The notes beneath the pieces are model-generated. The model saw nothing but the letters and a program-made list of their open reading frames with translations. It ran no database searches and was not told where the DNA came from. From Acidimicrobiia bacterium (GTDB lineage Bacteria; Actinomycetota; Acidimicrobiia; Acidimicrobiales; VFJN01): a stretch of DNA of 64,000 nt. Location: the NCBI GenBank assembly GCA_009694375.1, contig SHVB01000002.1, forward strand, positions 124,001 through 188,000, given 5' to 3'. This document shows positions 42,678-51,410 of the stretch, in pieces. Positions within the stretch are counted from its first letter, which is position 1; each line of letters begins with the position of its first letter. The position numbers and the translations under genes were made by a program.

Positions 42678-43859
42678 TCAGTCGACCAGGGCGTTGGCCT
42701 GCGCCACTCGACCCAACCAGCGAGCGCTGTCTTTGGGCGTGCGCTGGAACGAGTGCCGGTCGCAATCCACAATCCCGAATCTTGGTCCGTAGCCGAAGGC
42801 CCACTCGAAGTTGTCGAGCAGGCTCCAGTAGGTGTATCCGCCCACGTCGATTCCGTCGTCGATACAGGCGAGCACCCCCGCCAGTGCGGTACGCACATAG
42901 TCGACGCGTTGGGCGTCGTCGTCGGTACCGATCCCGTTTTCGGTGACGATGATCGGAACTTCACCGCGGGTGTACTCCCAGGCCCGTCGGATGGTGGCCT
43001 CCAGCGCCTCCGGGTAGTACTCGTAGCCCATCAGCAGCACGGTCATCCCGTCCTCCGGGCCCACCACGCCCTCGGGGCCCACCCGGGTGCGCGAATACGT
43101 CTGCACGCCCACAAAGTCGTCGCCGCCGGTGGCATCCAAGAAGACGTCTTCCATCGCCTCGCGCATGTGCTCCAGGCGCGACTCGCCGCCCGGCAGGGCC
43201 TGGTAGTCGCTCATGGAGATGGTGATTCCCACGGGCACACCGGGGGCATTGGCCCGAATCGCTTCCACCCCGTAGCGATGCGCCTGCACCATCACATCGT
43301 TGACCTTGTGTCGGGCCTCTGCATCCTGCTTTCCCGGCGGGAAGACGCCCCACAGGTAGCCCACCGTCGACACGATGTTGGGCTCGTTGATCGTGCAGGC
43401 TCGCTTCATCACGCCATCGAGCCGAGCGGCGGCCACCTCGCAGTACGCCGCGAAGCGTTCGGCCATGGCATCGCTCTCCCAGCCTCCCTGATCAGCCATC
43501 CACAACGGGGTGGTGAAGTGGTGAAAGGTAACAACAGGATCAATTCCGGCGGTCAGTAGTGCTTCACACAGACGCACGTAGTGGTCGAGTGCCACGGAAG
43601 AAAACTCGCCGTCGGCGGGCTCGATCCGGCTCCACTCGAGGGAAAACCGGTAGTCGGTGAACCCCAGATCCTTGATCAGGGCCACATCTTCCCCCCAGCG
43701 GTTCCAGCTATCGCAACAATCGCCACTGGATTCCTGGCAGCCCGACCCGGGGGTGTGCTCCCAACGCCACCAGTCGTTGTTTACGTTCCCTCCCTCGATC
43801 TGGTGCGCAGCGGTCGCGGTACCCCATCGAAAATCCTCAGGAAAACTCAGTGTGGCCAT
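42678..43859 (-). CDS. GH1 beta-glucosidase
   Basis: The 393-residue glycosidase has the GH1 start LSFPEDFRWGTATAAHQIEG. The acid/base motif TINEPN (Glu) is near residue 160 and the nucleophile motif IVTENGIG near residue 300. It is somewhat shorter than typical 440-460-residue GH1 enzymes, with compact loops. It has no signal peptide and hydrolyses cytoplasmic beta-glucosides or related sugars. TACGGT lies seven bases before the ATG. It is divergent from tesB. Confidence 0.9.
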   Translation of the reverse strand: MATLSFPEDFRWGTATAAHQIEGGNVNNDWWRWEHTPGSGCQESSGDCCDSWNRWGEDVALIKDLGFTDYRFSLEWSRIEPADGEFSSVALDHYVRLCEALLTAGIDPVVTFHHFTTPLWMADQGGWESDAMAERFAAYCEVAAARLDGVMKRACTINEPNIVSTVGYLWGVFPPGKQDAEARHKVNDVMVQAHRYGVEAIRANAPGVPVGITISMSDYQALPGGESRLEHMREAMEDVFLDATGGDDFVGVQTYSRTRVGPEGVVGPEDGMTVLLMGYEYYPEALEATIRRAWEYTRGEVPIIVTENGIGTDDDAQRVDYVRTALAGVLACIDDGIDVGGYTYWSLLDNFEWAFGYGPRFGIVDCDRHSFQRTPKDSARWLGRVAQANALVD

Positions 43860-43901
43860 GACCGGGACCGTACAGCAGCTCCGGTACGCGAGAATGCATC
43901 C

Positions 43902-44756
43902 ATGTCACAGACCGCCGTCGATGCCTTGGTGAAATTACTTGACCTCGAACCGATCGAAGTGAATCTGTTTCGGGGGGTCTCGCCCGACGAGGAACGCCAG
44001 CAGGTTTTTGGAGGCCAGGTGGCCGGGCAGGCCTTGGTGGCGGCCGCCCGCACCGTGGAGTTGGGGCGACGCGTCCACTCGCTCCACGCCTATTTCCTGC
44101 GCCGTGGCGATCCCACGGTGCCGATCCTCTACGAGGTGGACCGGATACGCGATGGCCGTTCCTTCAGCACCCGGCGGGTGGTGGCGATCCAACACGGCAA
44201 GGCCATCTTCAACCTCCAGGCAAGTTTTCAGGTGCATGAGGAGGGGCTCGAACACGAAGCGCCCATGCCTGAGGTCACCGCCCCCGAGGACCTCCCCGAC
44301 TTTGCCACCCGCATGAAGCCCTACGCCGAGGCTATGGGCGGGTGGTACCTCCGGCCTCGTCCGATCGATACCCGCAACGTGGACTGGAACCCGACGGATC
44401 GCCAGCGTGCGTTGCCGCCGTACCAGCGCGTGTGGCTGCGGGCCGACGGGGTGCTCCCCGACGACCCGGTGCTGCATACCTGTGTGCTCACCTACGCCAG
44501 CGACATGACCCTGCTCGACACCGCCCTGCTGCCCCACGGCGGAGGCTGGGATGACGACGGGCTCTTCATGGCGAGCCTTGATCACGCCATGTGGTTTCAC
44601 CGGCCCTTTCGGGCCGACGAGTGGCTCCTCTACAACCAGGACACTCCCTCGGCATCTCATGGCCGCGGCCTCGGTAGGGGCGAGATCTTCACGGCCGATG
44701 GCCACCTAGCGGTCACGGTCGTGCAGGAGGGCCTCATCCGGGTGGTCCAGCAGTGA
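43902..44756 (+). CDS. tesB: Acyl-CoA thioesterase II
   Basis: The 284-residue double-hotdog thioesterase has FGGQVAGQALVAAARTV in the first hotdog and VLTYASDMTLLDTAL and SLDHAMWFHRPFRADEWLLY in the second. The catalytic Asp is in SLDHAMWF. It hydrolyses medium- and long-chain acyl-CoA. GAGAAT lies six bases before the ATG, and the stop overlaps the GTG of the lipoprotein gene (GTGA). It may partner with the acyl-CoA synthetase far upstream only in a general metabolic sense. Confidence 0.92.
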   Translation: MSQTAVDALVKLLDLEPIEVNLFRGVSPDEERQQVFGGQVAGQALVAAARTVELGRRVHSLHAYFLRRGDPTVPILYEVDRIRDGRSFSTRRVVAIQHGKAIFNLQASFQVHEEGLEHEAPMPEVTAPEDLPDFATRMKPYAEAMGGWYLRPRPIDTRNVDWNPTDRQRALPPYQRVWLRADGVLPDDPVLHTCVLTYASDMTLLDTALLPHGGGWDDDGLFMASLDHAMWFHRPFRADEWLLYNQDTPSASHGRGLGRGEIFTADGHLAVTVVQEGLIRVVQQ

Positions 44757-46126
44757 CCCCTCGTTGGAGAGCGGTGGTGGTGGCCGCCGCGGCCACTGGG
44801 CTGGTGGCCTGCTCGGGTAGCCCCGACCAGCCCGCCGTCGCCCCGCTGCCCAGCTTCACCACGGTGGCTCCCTCGGTGCCCGATAGCGAACCACCCACCC
44901 CCGAGGAGCCGCTCAGCGCCGTGGGGTTGCGCACGGAGACCATCGCCCAGGTGGAGCAACCCACGGCCCTGGCCGCTCGACCCAGTTCGCCCAACCTCTA
45001 CATCGCCGAGAAGGACGGCACGCTGCGCGTGGTGAAGGTCACCACCAAAACCGCCAGCACCAGCACCAGCACCAGCACCAGCACCAGCACCAGCACCAGC
45101 ACCAGCACCAGCACCACCGCCAGGCCCGCCGCCAAGACCATCGATGGCATCACCTACGAGCTCCAGACCACGCCGATTCTCGACATCTCCGACGATGTCA
45201 TCAACGAAGGTGAGCGGGGCCTGCTCGGTATTACCTTCTCCACCGATGGGCGACGGCTCTACGTCGACTACACCGCCGAGCCCGACGGACGCACCGTGGT
45301 GGCGGAGTATTCGCTGGGTGACGGAGATGTGGTGGACGTCGAGTCGCGTCGCGAAATCTTCACGGTGGCGCAGCCGTACCCCAACCACAATGGCGGTCAG
45401 GTGGTGTTCGGTCCGGATGGGTACCTCTACATCGGCCTCGGCGACGGCGGTTCCGGCGGCGACCCCGACCAGCAGGGCCAGAATCCCAACACGCTCTTGG
45501 GCACCATCGTCCGCATCGACCCCGAGGTTGCCCGCCCCGATGCGACCGACACCCGCCGCGACGCTGACGGACCCGCCTACGTCATTCCCCCCGGCAACCC
45601 CTTTGCCGGTGGTCGGGGGGGCCAACCCGCCGTGTGGGCGTATGGCCTTCGCAATCCGTGGCGTTTCAGTTTCGATCGCGCCAACGGCGACCTTTGGATT
45701 GGTGACGTAGGCGAGAGTGCCTGGGAAGAGGTGGACTATCTCCCCTCGGTGGGCGGCTTCGACGCGGGCCGAGGGGCCAACCTGGGCTGGAGCGAGATGG
45801 AAGGGACCCAAAGTTTCAACGGCGGTCAACCCCCCCCTGGGGCCATCCCGCCGGTCTACGAGTACGCCCACGCCGAGGGAGGCTGCTCCATCATCGGGGG
45901 CTACGTCTACCGCGGCAAAACCATCGCAGCCCTCGAAGGGGCCTATCTCTTCGCCGATTACTGCGCGGCGGGAGTGCGCGCCATCCGGGTGAAAGACGCC
46001 ACCGTGATCGACCAGCGCACCTTTCCCGTGGCCGGCGAGAACATCACCTCCTTCGGCCAGGACCGTGACGGCGAATTATTCGTGCTACTCGACGGCGGTG
46101 CCGTGGTGAAACTCGTTCCCGCATGA
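44753..46126 (+). CDS. Glucose/sorbosone dehydrogenase-family lipoprotein
   Basis: The 457-residue exported protein has a lipobox LVAC at residue 20. A low-complexity Thr/Ser linker lies near residues 100-125, then the six-bladed propeller of PQQ-dependent aldose sugar dehydrogenases (YliI type). Motifs include GERGLLGITFSTDGRRLYVDY, QPYPNHNGGQVVFGPDGYLY and YGLRNPWRFSFDRANGDLWIGDVG. It oxidises sugars at the membrane, if PQQ is available. The GTG start overlaps the tesB stop. The linker is encoded by a perfect hexanucleotide repeat, see the separate entry. Confidence 0.87.
   Translation: MTPRWRAVVVAAAATGLVACSGSPDQPAVAPLPSFTTVAPSVPDSEPPTPEEPLSAVGLRTETIAQVEQPTALAARPSSPNLYIAEKDGTLRVVKVTTKTASTSTSTSTSTSTSTSTSTSTTARPAAKTIDGITYELQTTPILDISDDVINEGERGLLGITFSTDGRRLYVDYTAEPDGRTVVAEYSLGDGDVVDVESRREIFTVAQPYPNHNGGQVVFGPDGYLYIGLGDGGSGGDPDQQGQNPNTLLGTIVRIDPEVARPDATDTRRDADGPAYVIPPGNPFAGGRGGQPAVWAYGLRNPWRFSFDRANGDLWIGDVGESAWEEVDYLPSVGGFDAGRGANLGWSEMEGTQSFNGGQPPPGAIPPVYEYAHAEGGCSIIGGYVYRGKTIAALEGAYLFADYCAAGVRAIRVKDATVIDQRTFPVAGENITSFGQDRDGELFVLLDGGAVVKLVPA
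45055..45114 (+). repeat. Hexanucleotide microsatellite (CAGCAC)10
   Basis: Ten perfect CAGCAC units encode alternating Ser and Thr in the linker of the sugar-dehydrogenase lipoprotein. Units can be lost or gained without a frameshift, so length variation is likely. Confidence 0.9.
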
Positions 46127-46449
46127 TGCAGGAGACCGCTCCGCTCATCTATCACCTCGCCACGGCCCGCCAAGTGGCCGAGGCGCACCAACGCGGATCG
46201 GTAGCGCCGCCCAGCCTGGCCGGGGAGGGGTTCATCCATTGCTCTACCGCCGCCCAACTCGCCTCCACCGTGCACCGCCACTACCCCGAGACCACTGGGC
46301 TGTTCGTGATCCACCTCGATCCCATCACCCTCGGCGATGCCCTGGTGTGGGAGGAAAGCCGCCCCGGCGAGGTGTATCCACACGTGTACCGAGAGATTTC
46401 GATGGACGAAGTAGTGGATGTCGTGGCGTGGTCGCCACCGCCGGGCTAG
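46123..46449 (+). CDS. DUF952 protein
   Basis: The 108-residue protein matches DUF952. IYHLATARQVAEA, the GFIHCSTAAQLASTVHRHY motif, and VYPHVYREISMDEVVDVVAW are typical. The fold is beta-rich and the role unknown. The ATG overlaps the dehydrogenase stop (ATGA) and the two genes form one unit. Its stop shares the tetranucleotide CTAG with the stop of the convergent prmA gene. Confidence 0.87.
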   Translation: MMQETAPLIYHLATARQVAEAHQRGSVAPPSLAGEGFIHCSTAAQLASTVHRHYPETTGLFVIHLDPITLGDALVWEESRPGEVYPHVYREISMDEVVDVVAWSPPPG

Positions 46450-47243
46450 CGCGTCAGGACACTCGCCGCCCACCCCTGGAGCCGCCGTCGCTCCACTTCC
46501 ACCAAGTCGGGAAAGGCCTTCGCCAGCAACGGATCCACCTGCGCCTCGAGCAGTCCGGAGAGCACCAACACTCCCCGCGGGGCCAAACGATCCGTCAGCC
46601 CCTGCGCCAACTCCCTCAGCACTCGCGCCCCGATGTTGGCCGTCACCAATTCGAAGATCCCTTCCACCTCCGCCAGCGGGGTATCGGTGGCCACCACGAC
46701 GGTGTGCACCCGGTTCGCCAGAGCGTTGGCCGCGGTTACCGCCGCCGCCCTCGGATCAATGTCGATAGCCCATACCTGCGCCGCCCCGAGCCGAGCCGCC
46801 ACCACCGACAGCACTCCACTGCCCCCGCCCACATCCAGCATCCGATCGCCGGGGCGCAGGTGCGCCTCGATGGCCGCTACCGCCAGTTGGGTGGAGGGGT
46901 GGGCACCGGAGCCGAAGGTGCGACCCGGGTCGAGCACCACCACGAGGTCCTCAAGAGCACTCGGCACTGCGGGTTGCCACGCCGGATGAACAACGATTCG
47001 CTGACCCACCCGCACCGGCTGGGCCCACCGCCGCCAGGCATCGAGGTGGGCCTCGTGATCGGGCTCAATGACCGTGAGAGCCCATGCCCCCGCCACGGCC
47101 GTCGTGTCGGCGACATCGGCGGTCAGTCGCACCCGGCCATCGGACATCCCTTCTTCGGTCACCGCGGAGGGTCCGGCCTGCCAAAGTGCGTCGGCAGCCA
47201 ACTCCGCCTCGGCGCGTTCGACGACAAGTTGAACCACCGGCAC
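46446..47243 (-). CDS. prmA: Ribosomal protein L11 methyltransferase-like (PrmA)
   Basis: The 265-residue SAM methyltransferase has motif I MLDVGGGSGVLSVVA and the upstream GRTFGSGAHPSTQLA motif of PrmA. VWAIDIDPRAAAVTAANA follows, then a VTANIGARVLREL motif in place of the usual NPPF-type sequence. It methylates L11 or a related protein. The N-terminal domain is shorter than usual. GTG 47243 is exactly six bases after TACGCT, which sets the start; a longer frame to 47477 is rejected. Confidence 0.85.
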   Translation of the reverse strand: MPVVQLVVERAEAELAADALWQAGPSAVTEEGMSDGRVRLTADVADTTAVAGAWALTVIEPDHEAHLDAWRRWAQPVRVGQRIVVHPAWQPAVPSALEDLVVVLDPGRTFGSGAHPSTQLAVAAIEAHLRPGDRMLDVGGGSGVLSVVAARLGAAQVWAIDIDPRAAAVTAANALANRVHTVVVATDTPLAEVEGIFELVTANIGARVLRELAQGLTDRLAPRGVLVLSGLLEAQVDPLLAKAFPDLVEVERRRLQGWAASVLTR

Positions 47244-47249
47244 CACCGC

Positions 47250-47255
47250 AGCGTA
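47250..47255 (-). promoter_or_regulatory. TACGCT -10 box for a leaderless transcript
   Basis: On the minus strand TACGCT lies exactly six bases before the GTG at 47243. It is 17 bases from a plus-strand twin at 47273, so two divergent leaderless promoters lie almost back to back. Confidence 0.55.
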
Positions 47256-47272
47256 GGTCCACCCCTGGCCCC

Positions 47273-47278
47273 TACGCT
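47273..47278 (+). promoter_or_regulatory. TACGCT -10 box for a leaderless transcript
   Basis: TACGCT lies exactly six bases before the ATG at 47285, the start of the SnoaL-like gene, divergent from the prmA box. Confidence 0.55.
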
Positions 47279-47284
47279 TGGCCC

Positions 47285-47722
47285 ATGACCCCGTTCGACG
47301 AGATCCGTAACCTGCTCGGCACCTACTGCGAGTGCATGGACCGTGGAGACTTTGAGGGCATCGGGGCCCTATTCGCCCAGGGCGCCCTCGCCGATGAGCA
47401 CGGTCACCCCCTCGCCATCGGCGCCGAAGCGGTGGCAGCCTTCTACGCTTCGGGAACAATGTTGTACGACGGATCACCCCGCACCAAACACCTGGTATCC
47501 AACAGCGTGTTCGACCTCGACGAGGCGGCGGGTGCCGCGGTGGTGCGGTCGTCCTACGTGGTCCTCCAACAACTACCCGAGGCTCCTCTGCAGCCCATTA
47601 TCGCCGGGCGCTACCGCGACAGTTTCTCCCACCAGGACGGCGCGTGGCACTTCGTGGAGCGTCGCTTCCTCGTGGACCTGCTCGGCGACCTATCGCATCA
47701 CCTCAACTACGTCGTGGGCTAG
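47285..47722 (+). CDS. SnoaL/NTF2-fold protein
   Basis: The 145-residue NTF2-fold protein begins with the helix pair FDEIRNLLGTYCECMDRGDFEGIGALF, typical of SnoaL-like polyketide or steroid isomerase relatives. A central acidic pocket and a C-terminal strand YRDSFSHQDGAWHFVERRF follow. The substrate is unknown. It has its own leaderless promoter. Confidence 0.83.
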   Translation: MTPFDEIRNLLGTYCECMDRGDFEGIGALFAQGALADEHGHPLAIGAEAVAAFYASGTMLYDGSPRTKHLVSNSVFDLDEAAGAAVVRSSYVVLQQLPEAPLQPIIAGRYRDSFSHQDGAWHFVERRFLVDLLGDLSHHLNYVVG

Positions 47723-47778
47723 CCCTCTCCCCCAGGGGCTGCCGTGTTCGGTTGGCCCAACCCCTACGCTGGGCTGTT

Positions 47779-48474
47779 GTGTCTACCCCTCGCTCATTCC
47801 GTCAGGCCCGCTTCCAGTCGCCCCCCGGGGCCACGCAACTGCTGCTGATACGCCACGGGGAATCCGAACCGGCGGTGGAAGGGCAGACCTTCCCGCTCGT
47901 GGATGGCCACGGCGACCCGGCGCTGTCACCCGAGGGTCGAGTCCAAGCGGCGCAGGTATGCGCCCGGCTACGGGGCGAGCGGATCCAAGCCATTTACGTC
48001 TCCAAACTTCGCCGAACCGCCGAAACCGCCGCCGGCCTGGTGGCGACACTCGGTATCGAGCCAGTGGTGAGTCCTGATCTTCACGAGGTCTTCCTCGGCG
48101 ACTGGGAGGGCGGCGAGTTCCGGCAAAGAGTCGCGGCCGGAGATCCCATCATCATGCAGATGATGGTCGAGCAACGCTGGGATGTGGTCCCCAACGCGGA
48201 GCCTTCCGAAGCCTTCGCCGCCCGGGCTCATCGAGCGGTAGACCACATCGCTCGCACCCACCCGGGCCAGCGCGTGGCCGTCTTCGCCCACGGCGGCATC
48301 ATCGGTCAGATCCTTTCGGAGGCCACTGGGGGTAGGTCCTTCGCCCACAGCGGGGCCGACAACGCCTCGATTTCCCACCTCGTGGTCACCGAGGATCGTT
48401 GGGTCCTGCGCTGCTTCAACGACACAAACCACCTCGACGGTGGCCTCACCACCGAAGCCACCGCCCTCACCTAA
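47779..48474 (+). CDS. Histidine phosphatase (phosphoglycerate-mutase family)
   Basis: The 231-residue enzyme has LLIRHGESEP, the RHG motif of the histidine phosphatase superfamily, with the second catalytic His in VAVFAHGGIIGQ. It dephosphorylates small phosphoesters or acts as a mutase; without cofactor-independent motifs, a broad phosphatase is the safe call. The GTG at 47779 is eight bases after TACGCT. It is preferred to a longer frame from 47644 that overlaps the upstream gene. Confidence 0.88.
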   Translation: MSTPRSFRQARFQSPPGATQLLLIRHGESEPAVEGQTFPLVDGHGDPALSPEGRVQAAQVCARLRGERIQAIYVSKLRRTAETAAGLVATLGIEPVVSPDLHEVFLGDWEGGEFRQRVAAGDPIIMQMMVEQRWDVVPNAEPSEAFAARAHRAVDHIARTHPGQRVAVFAHGGIIGQILSEATGGRSFAHSGADNASISHLVVTEDRWVLRCFNDTNHLDGGLTTEATALT

Positions 48475-48480
48475 GGCCCC

Positions 48481-49320
48481 TCAGCGGCCCGACGGTTGAT
48501 CGAAGGCCTCCGCCAATCCCGCCAAAAGCCATGTCACCGCCGGCGGCGGGGGCCACCCCGAGTGGCGAAGGCTGAGCACCTCCACGAGCACTACGGCATC
48601 GGCCTGGGCGACGGCCGCACCCATCGGGGTTGGATTGGCGTGCACGCGCACCTGATCCTCCACCACGTCCACCACGAAGCGGTGATCAGGATTGGTCACG
48701 GTGATCTCCACCGCCCCGGTTTCGGTGGAACCAGCGCAGAGTGAGACGGCTCGGCCGAGGGCGGCGACATAGTGCAACGCGTCGAGTACCTCGCCGCGGT
48801 CCACGATGGGCACCACGCCGAGGGGGAGCACAATGTCGCGCTCGTGGACCCACGCATCCCAGAGCGCGTGGTCGGCCACCTGGCGCACCGGTAGATGGCC
48901 CGGCGGTGCCTCGGCGATGACGTCCCAATCGGCCGCCGTCAGTGCTTCCACCACGCCCACCAGGGTGGCATTGCTGCGGGCGAACTCCTCGAACGTGGCG
49001 GTCACCGAACCGCCGCGTCCGCCCTCCACCATGAGCGCCGGTGAAGCCACCGGATCGAAGGTGGCCAACAGGCGGGTGGGCGCACCGGCGAGCCCCTCTT
49101 CGATGGATCGGGCCCAGAAGTGATTGGTGGAGGTGAGGTGGGTGACCACATCCTGCACGCTCCACCCCTCACACCGGCTGGGGTGGTGCCACTGCTGCTC
49201 CGATAACTCGCCCAGGATCCCTTCGAGACGTCGCCGCTGGGCGAGCAGAGGATGGGGATCAGAGGGGGGCAGAGCCACCGCGATGACCGCTGGATAGCGG
49301 TAGCGCGGAGCCAGCAGCAC
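48481..49320 (-). CDS. Mycothiol-dependent maleylpyruvate isomerase-type protein
   Basis: The 279-residue protein has the DinB-like helical N-terminal domain (LEGILGELSEQQWHHPSRCEGWSVQDVVTHL) found in mycothiol-dependent enzymes of the TIGR03083 group. The metal-binding His in DVVTHL is visible, and others are in VADHALWDAWVHERDIVLPL. The C-terminal SCP2/DUF-like part is more variable. It probably uses mycothiol or a related thiol; the substrate is unknown. GTG 49320 is six bases after TAGGGT. Confidence 0.85.
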   Translation of the reverse strand: MLLAPRYRYPAVIAVALPPSDPHPLLAQRRRLEGILGELSEQQWHHPSRCEGWSVQDVVTHLTSTNHFWARSIEEGLAGAPTRLLATFDPVASPALMVEGGRGGSVTATFEEFARSNATLVGVVEALTAADWDVIAEAPPGHLPVRQVADHALWDAWVHERDIVLPLGVVPIVDRGEVLDALHYVAALGRAVSLCAGSTETGAVEITVTNPDHRFVVDVVEDQVRVHANPTPMGAAVAQADAVVLVEVLSLRHSGWPPPPAVTWLLAGLAEAFDQPSGR

Positions 49321-49326
49321 GGTCGA

Positions 49327-49332
49327 ACCCTA
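49327..49332 (-). promoter_or_regulatory. TAGGGT -10 box for a leaderless transcript
   Basis: On the minus strand TAGGGT lies exactly six bases before the GTG at 49320. Confidence 0.55.
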
Positions 49333-49377
49333 GCCCTGCCTTCGCCCTCGTCCGGCTCTCTCCACTACCGCGGCCGG

Positions 49378-49815
49378 CTAGGGGATCCGGCGGTAGAGAT
49401 TGGTGTCGCGGGTCTCGAAACCGGCGGAACGGTAGAGGTGGTTGGCGGCTTCTCGACCGGGGCGGCTCGTGAGGTCCACGGTCTTGGCCCCCACCTCGAA
49501 GGCCCGCGCCACCATGGCCTCGAGTAGTTGCCGGCCGATCCCCTGGTTGGCACAAGCCTCATCCACGATCACGTCTTCCACCCAGGCCCGCAGGGCGGTG
49601 GTGGTCGGGAAGATGCAGAGCGTGGCCACCCCCACGATGCTTCCCTCCTCCGTCCGGGCCAGGAACTGCGTGGTGGCGTCGTGAGCCAGCAGAGATTCCA
49701 CCTGCACCAAGGCAGGGGGCGGGTTGGTGGAGGAAAGTTGCGGCACGAGGTGCTGCAGCGCCGCGTGTAGAGCGACCGCGTCGTGGCCGGTGGCGATGGT
49801 GATCGAGACAGCCAC
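49378..49815 (-). CDS. GNAT-family N-acetyltransferase
   Basis: The 145-residue GNAT shows the acetyl-CoA loop ACANQGIGRQLLEAMVARA and the strand pair WVEDVIVDE before it. The C-terminal YRSAGFETRDTNLYRRI is typical. The acceptor is unknown. The GTG at 49815 begins six bases after the end of the citrate-synthase gene on the same strand. A longer frame to 49983 runs into that gene and is rejected. Confidence 0.85.
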   Translation of the reverse strand: MAVSITIATGHDAVALHAALQHLVPQLSSTNPPPALVQVESLLAHDATTQFLARTEEGSIVGVATLCIFPTTTALRAWVEDVIVDEACANQGIGRQLLEAMVARAFEVGAKTVDLTSRPGREAANHLYRSAGFETRDTNLYRRIP

Positions 49816-49820
49816 CAGCG

Positions 49821-51362
49821 TCAGCGGGGATCCGGAACCGGCTCGGGCGGGGGCGGGCCGACATAGCGAGCCGAGGGTCGGATAATCCGATTGTCGGCCG
49901 CCTGTTCCAGGATGTTGGCACACCACCCAATCACCCGGCTCGACGCGAACGTGGGGGTGAACAACTCGGGCGGCAGGCCACAATGGTCCATCACCACTCC
50001 GGCGTAGAACTCCACATTGGCGTAGAGGTTCCGACCGGGCTTGAGCTCGGCCAGGACCTCCACCACTGTCTGTTCCACCACCTTGGCGAACTCGATCTTG
50101 TCGGCGTGAATCCGCTCCGCCACCGCACGCAAGAAGGTGGAGCGCGGGTCGTTGGTCTTGTAGACCCGATGCCCGAAGCCCATGATCTTGTCGCCCCGGG
50201 TGACGTGATCAACCAAGTAGGGACGAGCATTCTCAGCGGTCCCGATGGCTTCGAGTAACGCCAGGGCGCGCGAGGGTGCGCCGCCATGTAGCGGTCCGGA
50301 CAACGCCCCCATCCCCCCCACCACTGCGGCGGCCACATCCGCCCCGGAGGACGTGATCACCCGGGCGGTGAAGGTGGAGGCGTTGAACCCGTGGTCGATG
50401 GTGGTGATCTGATACTGCTCCACGGCGCGACCCTTATCGTGGTCGAACTCCTCGCCGGTGAGCATCCAGAGGTAGTTGGCGCCGTACCCGAGATCCTGGC
50501 GGGGCTCGATCACCGCCAGGCCCCGTTGGAGGCGGTGAATCGCCATGATCAGCGAGGGCATGACGGCACACATCTGCAGGGCGTTGCGGCGCCGCTCGGC
50601 GGCATCGATATCCAAGGTGGGCTGGTAGCCCTCGGCGGCCCCCACCATCGACATGGCCGAACGCACGGCCTCCATCACTGTTTGGCTCGACGCTGCCAGC
50701 GCTGGCAGCAGCGCGGCCACCGAAGTTGGCACCACCCGTAACGATTTCACCTCGGCGGCAAAGGACGCTCGCTCGGCCACGCTGGGCAGGTGACCGTCGA
50801 TGAGGAGATGCCACACATCCTCGAGCGGCAACTTGTCGGCCAACTCCACGGCGTTGTACTGGCGGTAGTGGTAGAAGCCTTCGAGGCCCCGCACGTCGCC
50901 CACTTCGGTCTCAGCCACGATCACACCTTCGAGCCCGGCGGGGGCCTCGATGGTTGAGGGGTGCACTACCGGCTGCACCTGGGCGAAGGCCATGAGGGAG
51001 CGCAAGGACACCACCCCCACGAGTCGGCCGTGATCCACCACGGGGAGGTGGCGGTAGCCGCCTTGGGCGAACCCGGCAAAGGCTTCCTGGACAGATAACT
51101 CCGGGGCGGCGCAGTCCACCGGTTGAGTCATCCACTCGCTGACTTTCGTGTCGGCGGCGGCCTTCCCGGTGGCGTTGAAGCGAACGAGATCGCGCTCGGT
51201 GAGGATGCCGATGGGCCGCTCACCGTCGACCACCACCACGGACCCCTTCTGGCGCTCAGCCATCCTCGCCGAGGCCACCGCGATGGTCTCGGAGGCCGAC
51301 GCGATCACAGGAGGCGAACTCATCACCTCGGCAACGGTGCGAACGACAGGGTTGGGGGCCAT
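49821..51362 (-). CDS. Citrate synthase fused to two CBS domains
   Basis: The 513-residue protein starts with a Bateman pair of CBS domains (about residues 8-130), with RPIGILTERDLVRFNATG and VGVVSLRSLMAFAQ ends. A citrate-synthase domain (about 135-500) follows. H359 (SGPLHGGA) and H398 (GFGHRVYK) fill the catalytic positions. The third residue, an Asp in most citrate synthases, is E451 in ANVEFYAG. CBS pairs bind adenylates, so the citrate or methylcitrate synthase may be controlled by energy state. Whether it makes citrate or 2-methylcitrate is unclear. TAGGCT lies eight bases before the ATG. Confidence 0.88.
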   Translation of the reverse strand: MAPNPVVRTVAEVMSSPPVIASASETIAVASARMAERQKGSVVVVDGERPIGILTERDLVRFNATGKAAADTKVSEWMTQPVDCAAPELSVQEAFAGFAQGGYRHLPVVDHGRLVGVVSLRSLMAFAQVQPVVHPSTIEAPAGLEGVIVAETEVGDVRGLEGFYHYRQYNAVELADKLPLEDVWHLLIDGHLPSVAERASFAAEVKSLRVVPTSVAALLPALAASSQTVMEAVRSAMSMVGAAEGYQPTLDIDAAERRRNALQMCAVMPSLIMAIHRLQRGLAVIEPRQDLGYGANYLWMLTGEEFDHDKGRAVEQYQITTIDHGFNASTFTARVITSSGADVAAAVVGGMGALSGPLHGGAPSRALALLEAIGTAENARPYLVDHVTRGDKIMGFGHRVYKTNDPRSTFLRAVAERIHADKIEFAKVVEQTVVEVLAELKPGRNLYANVEFYAGVVMDHCGLPPELFTPTFASSRVIGWCANILEQAADNRIIRPSARYVGPPPPEPVPDPR

Positions 51363-51410
51363 TTGTTTCGAGCCTAGCGAACGGACCAGACGGACCGCAT
51401 TCCGGCATCG

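Noticed and set aside
45055-45114. Possible CRISPR-like or satellite array
   Set aside because: It is a six-base in-frame microsatellite within a coding linker, with no spacers.
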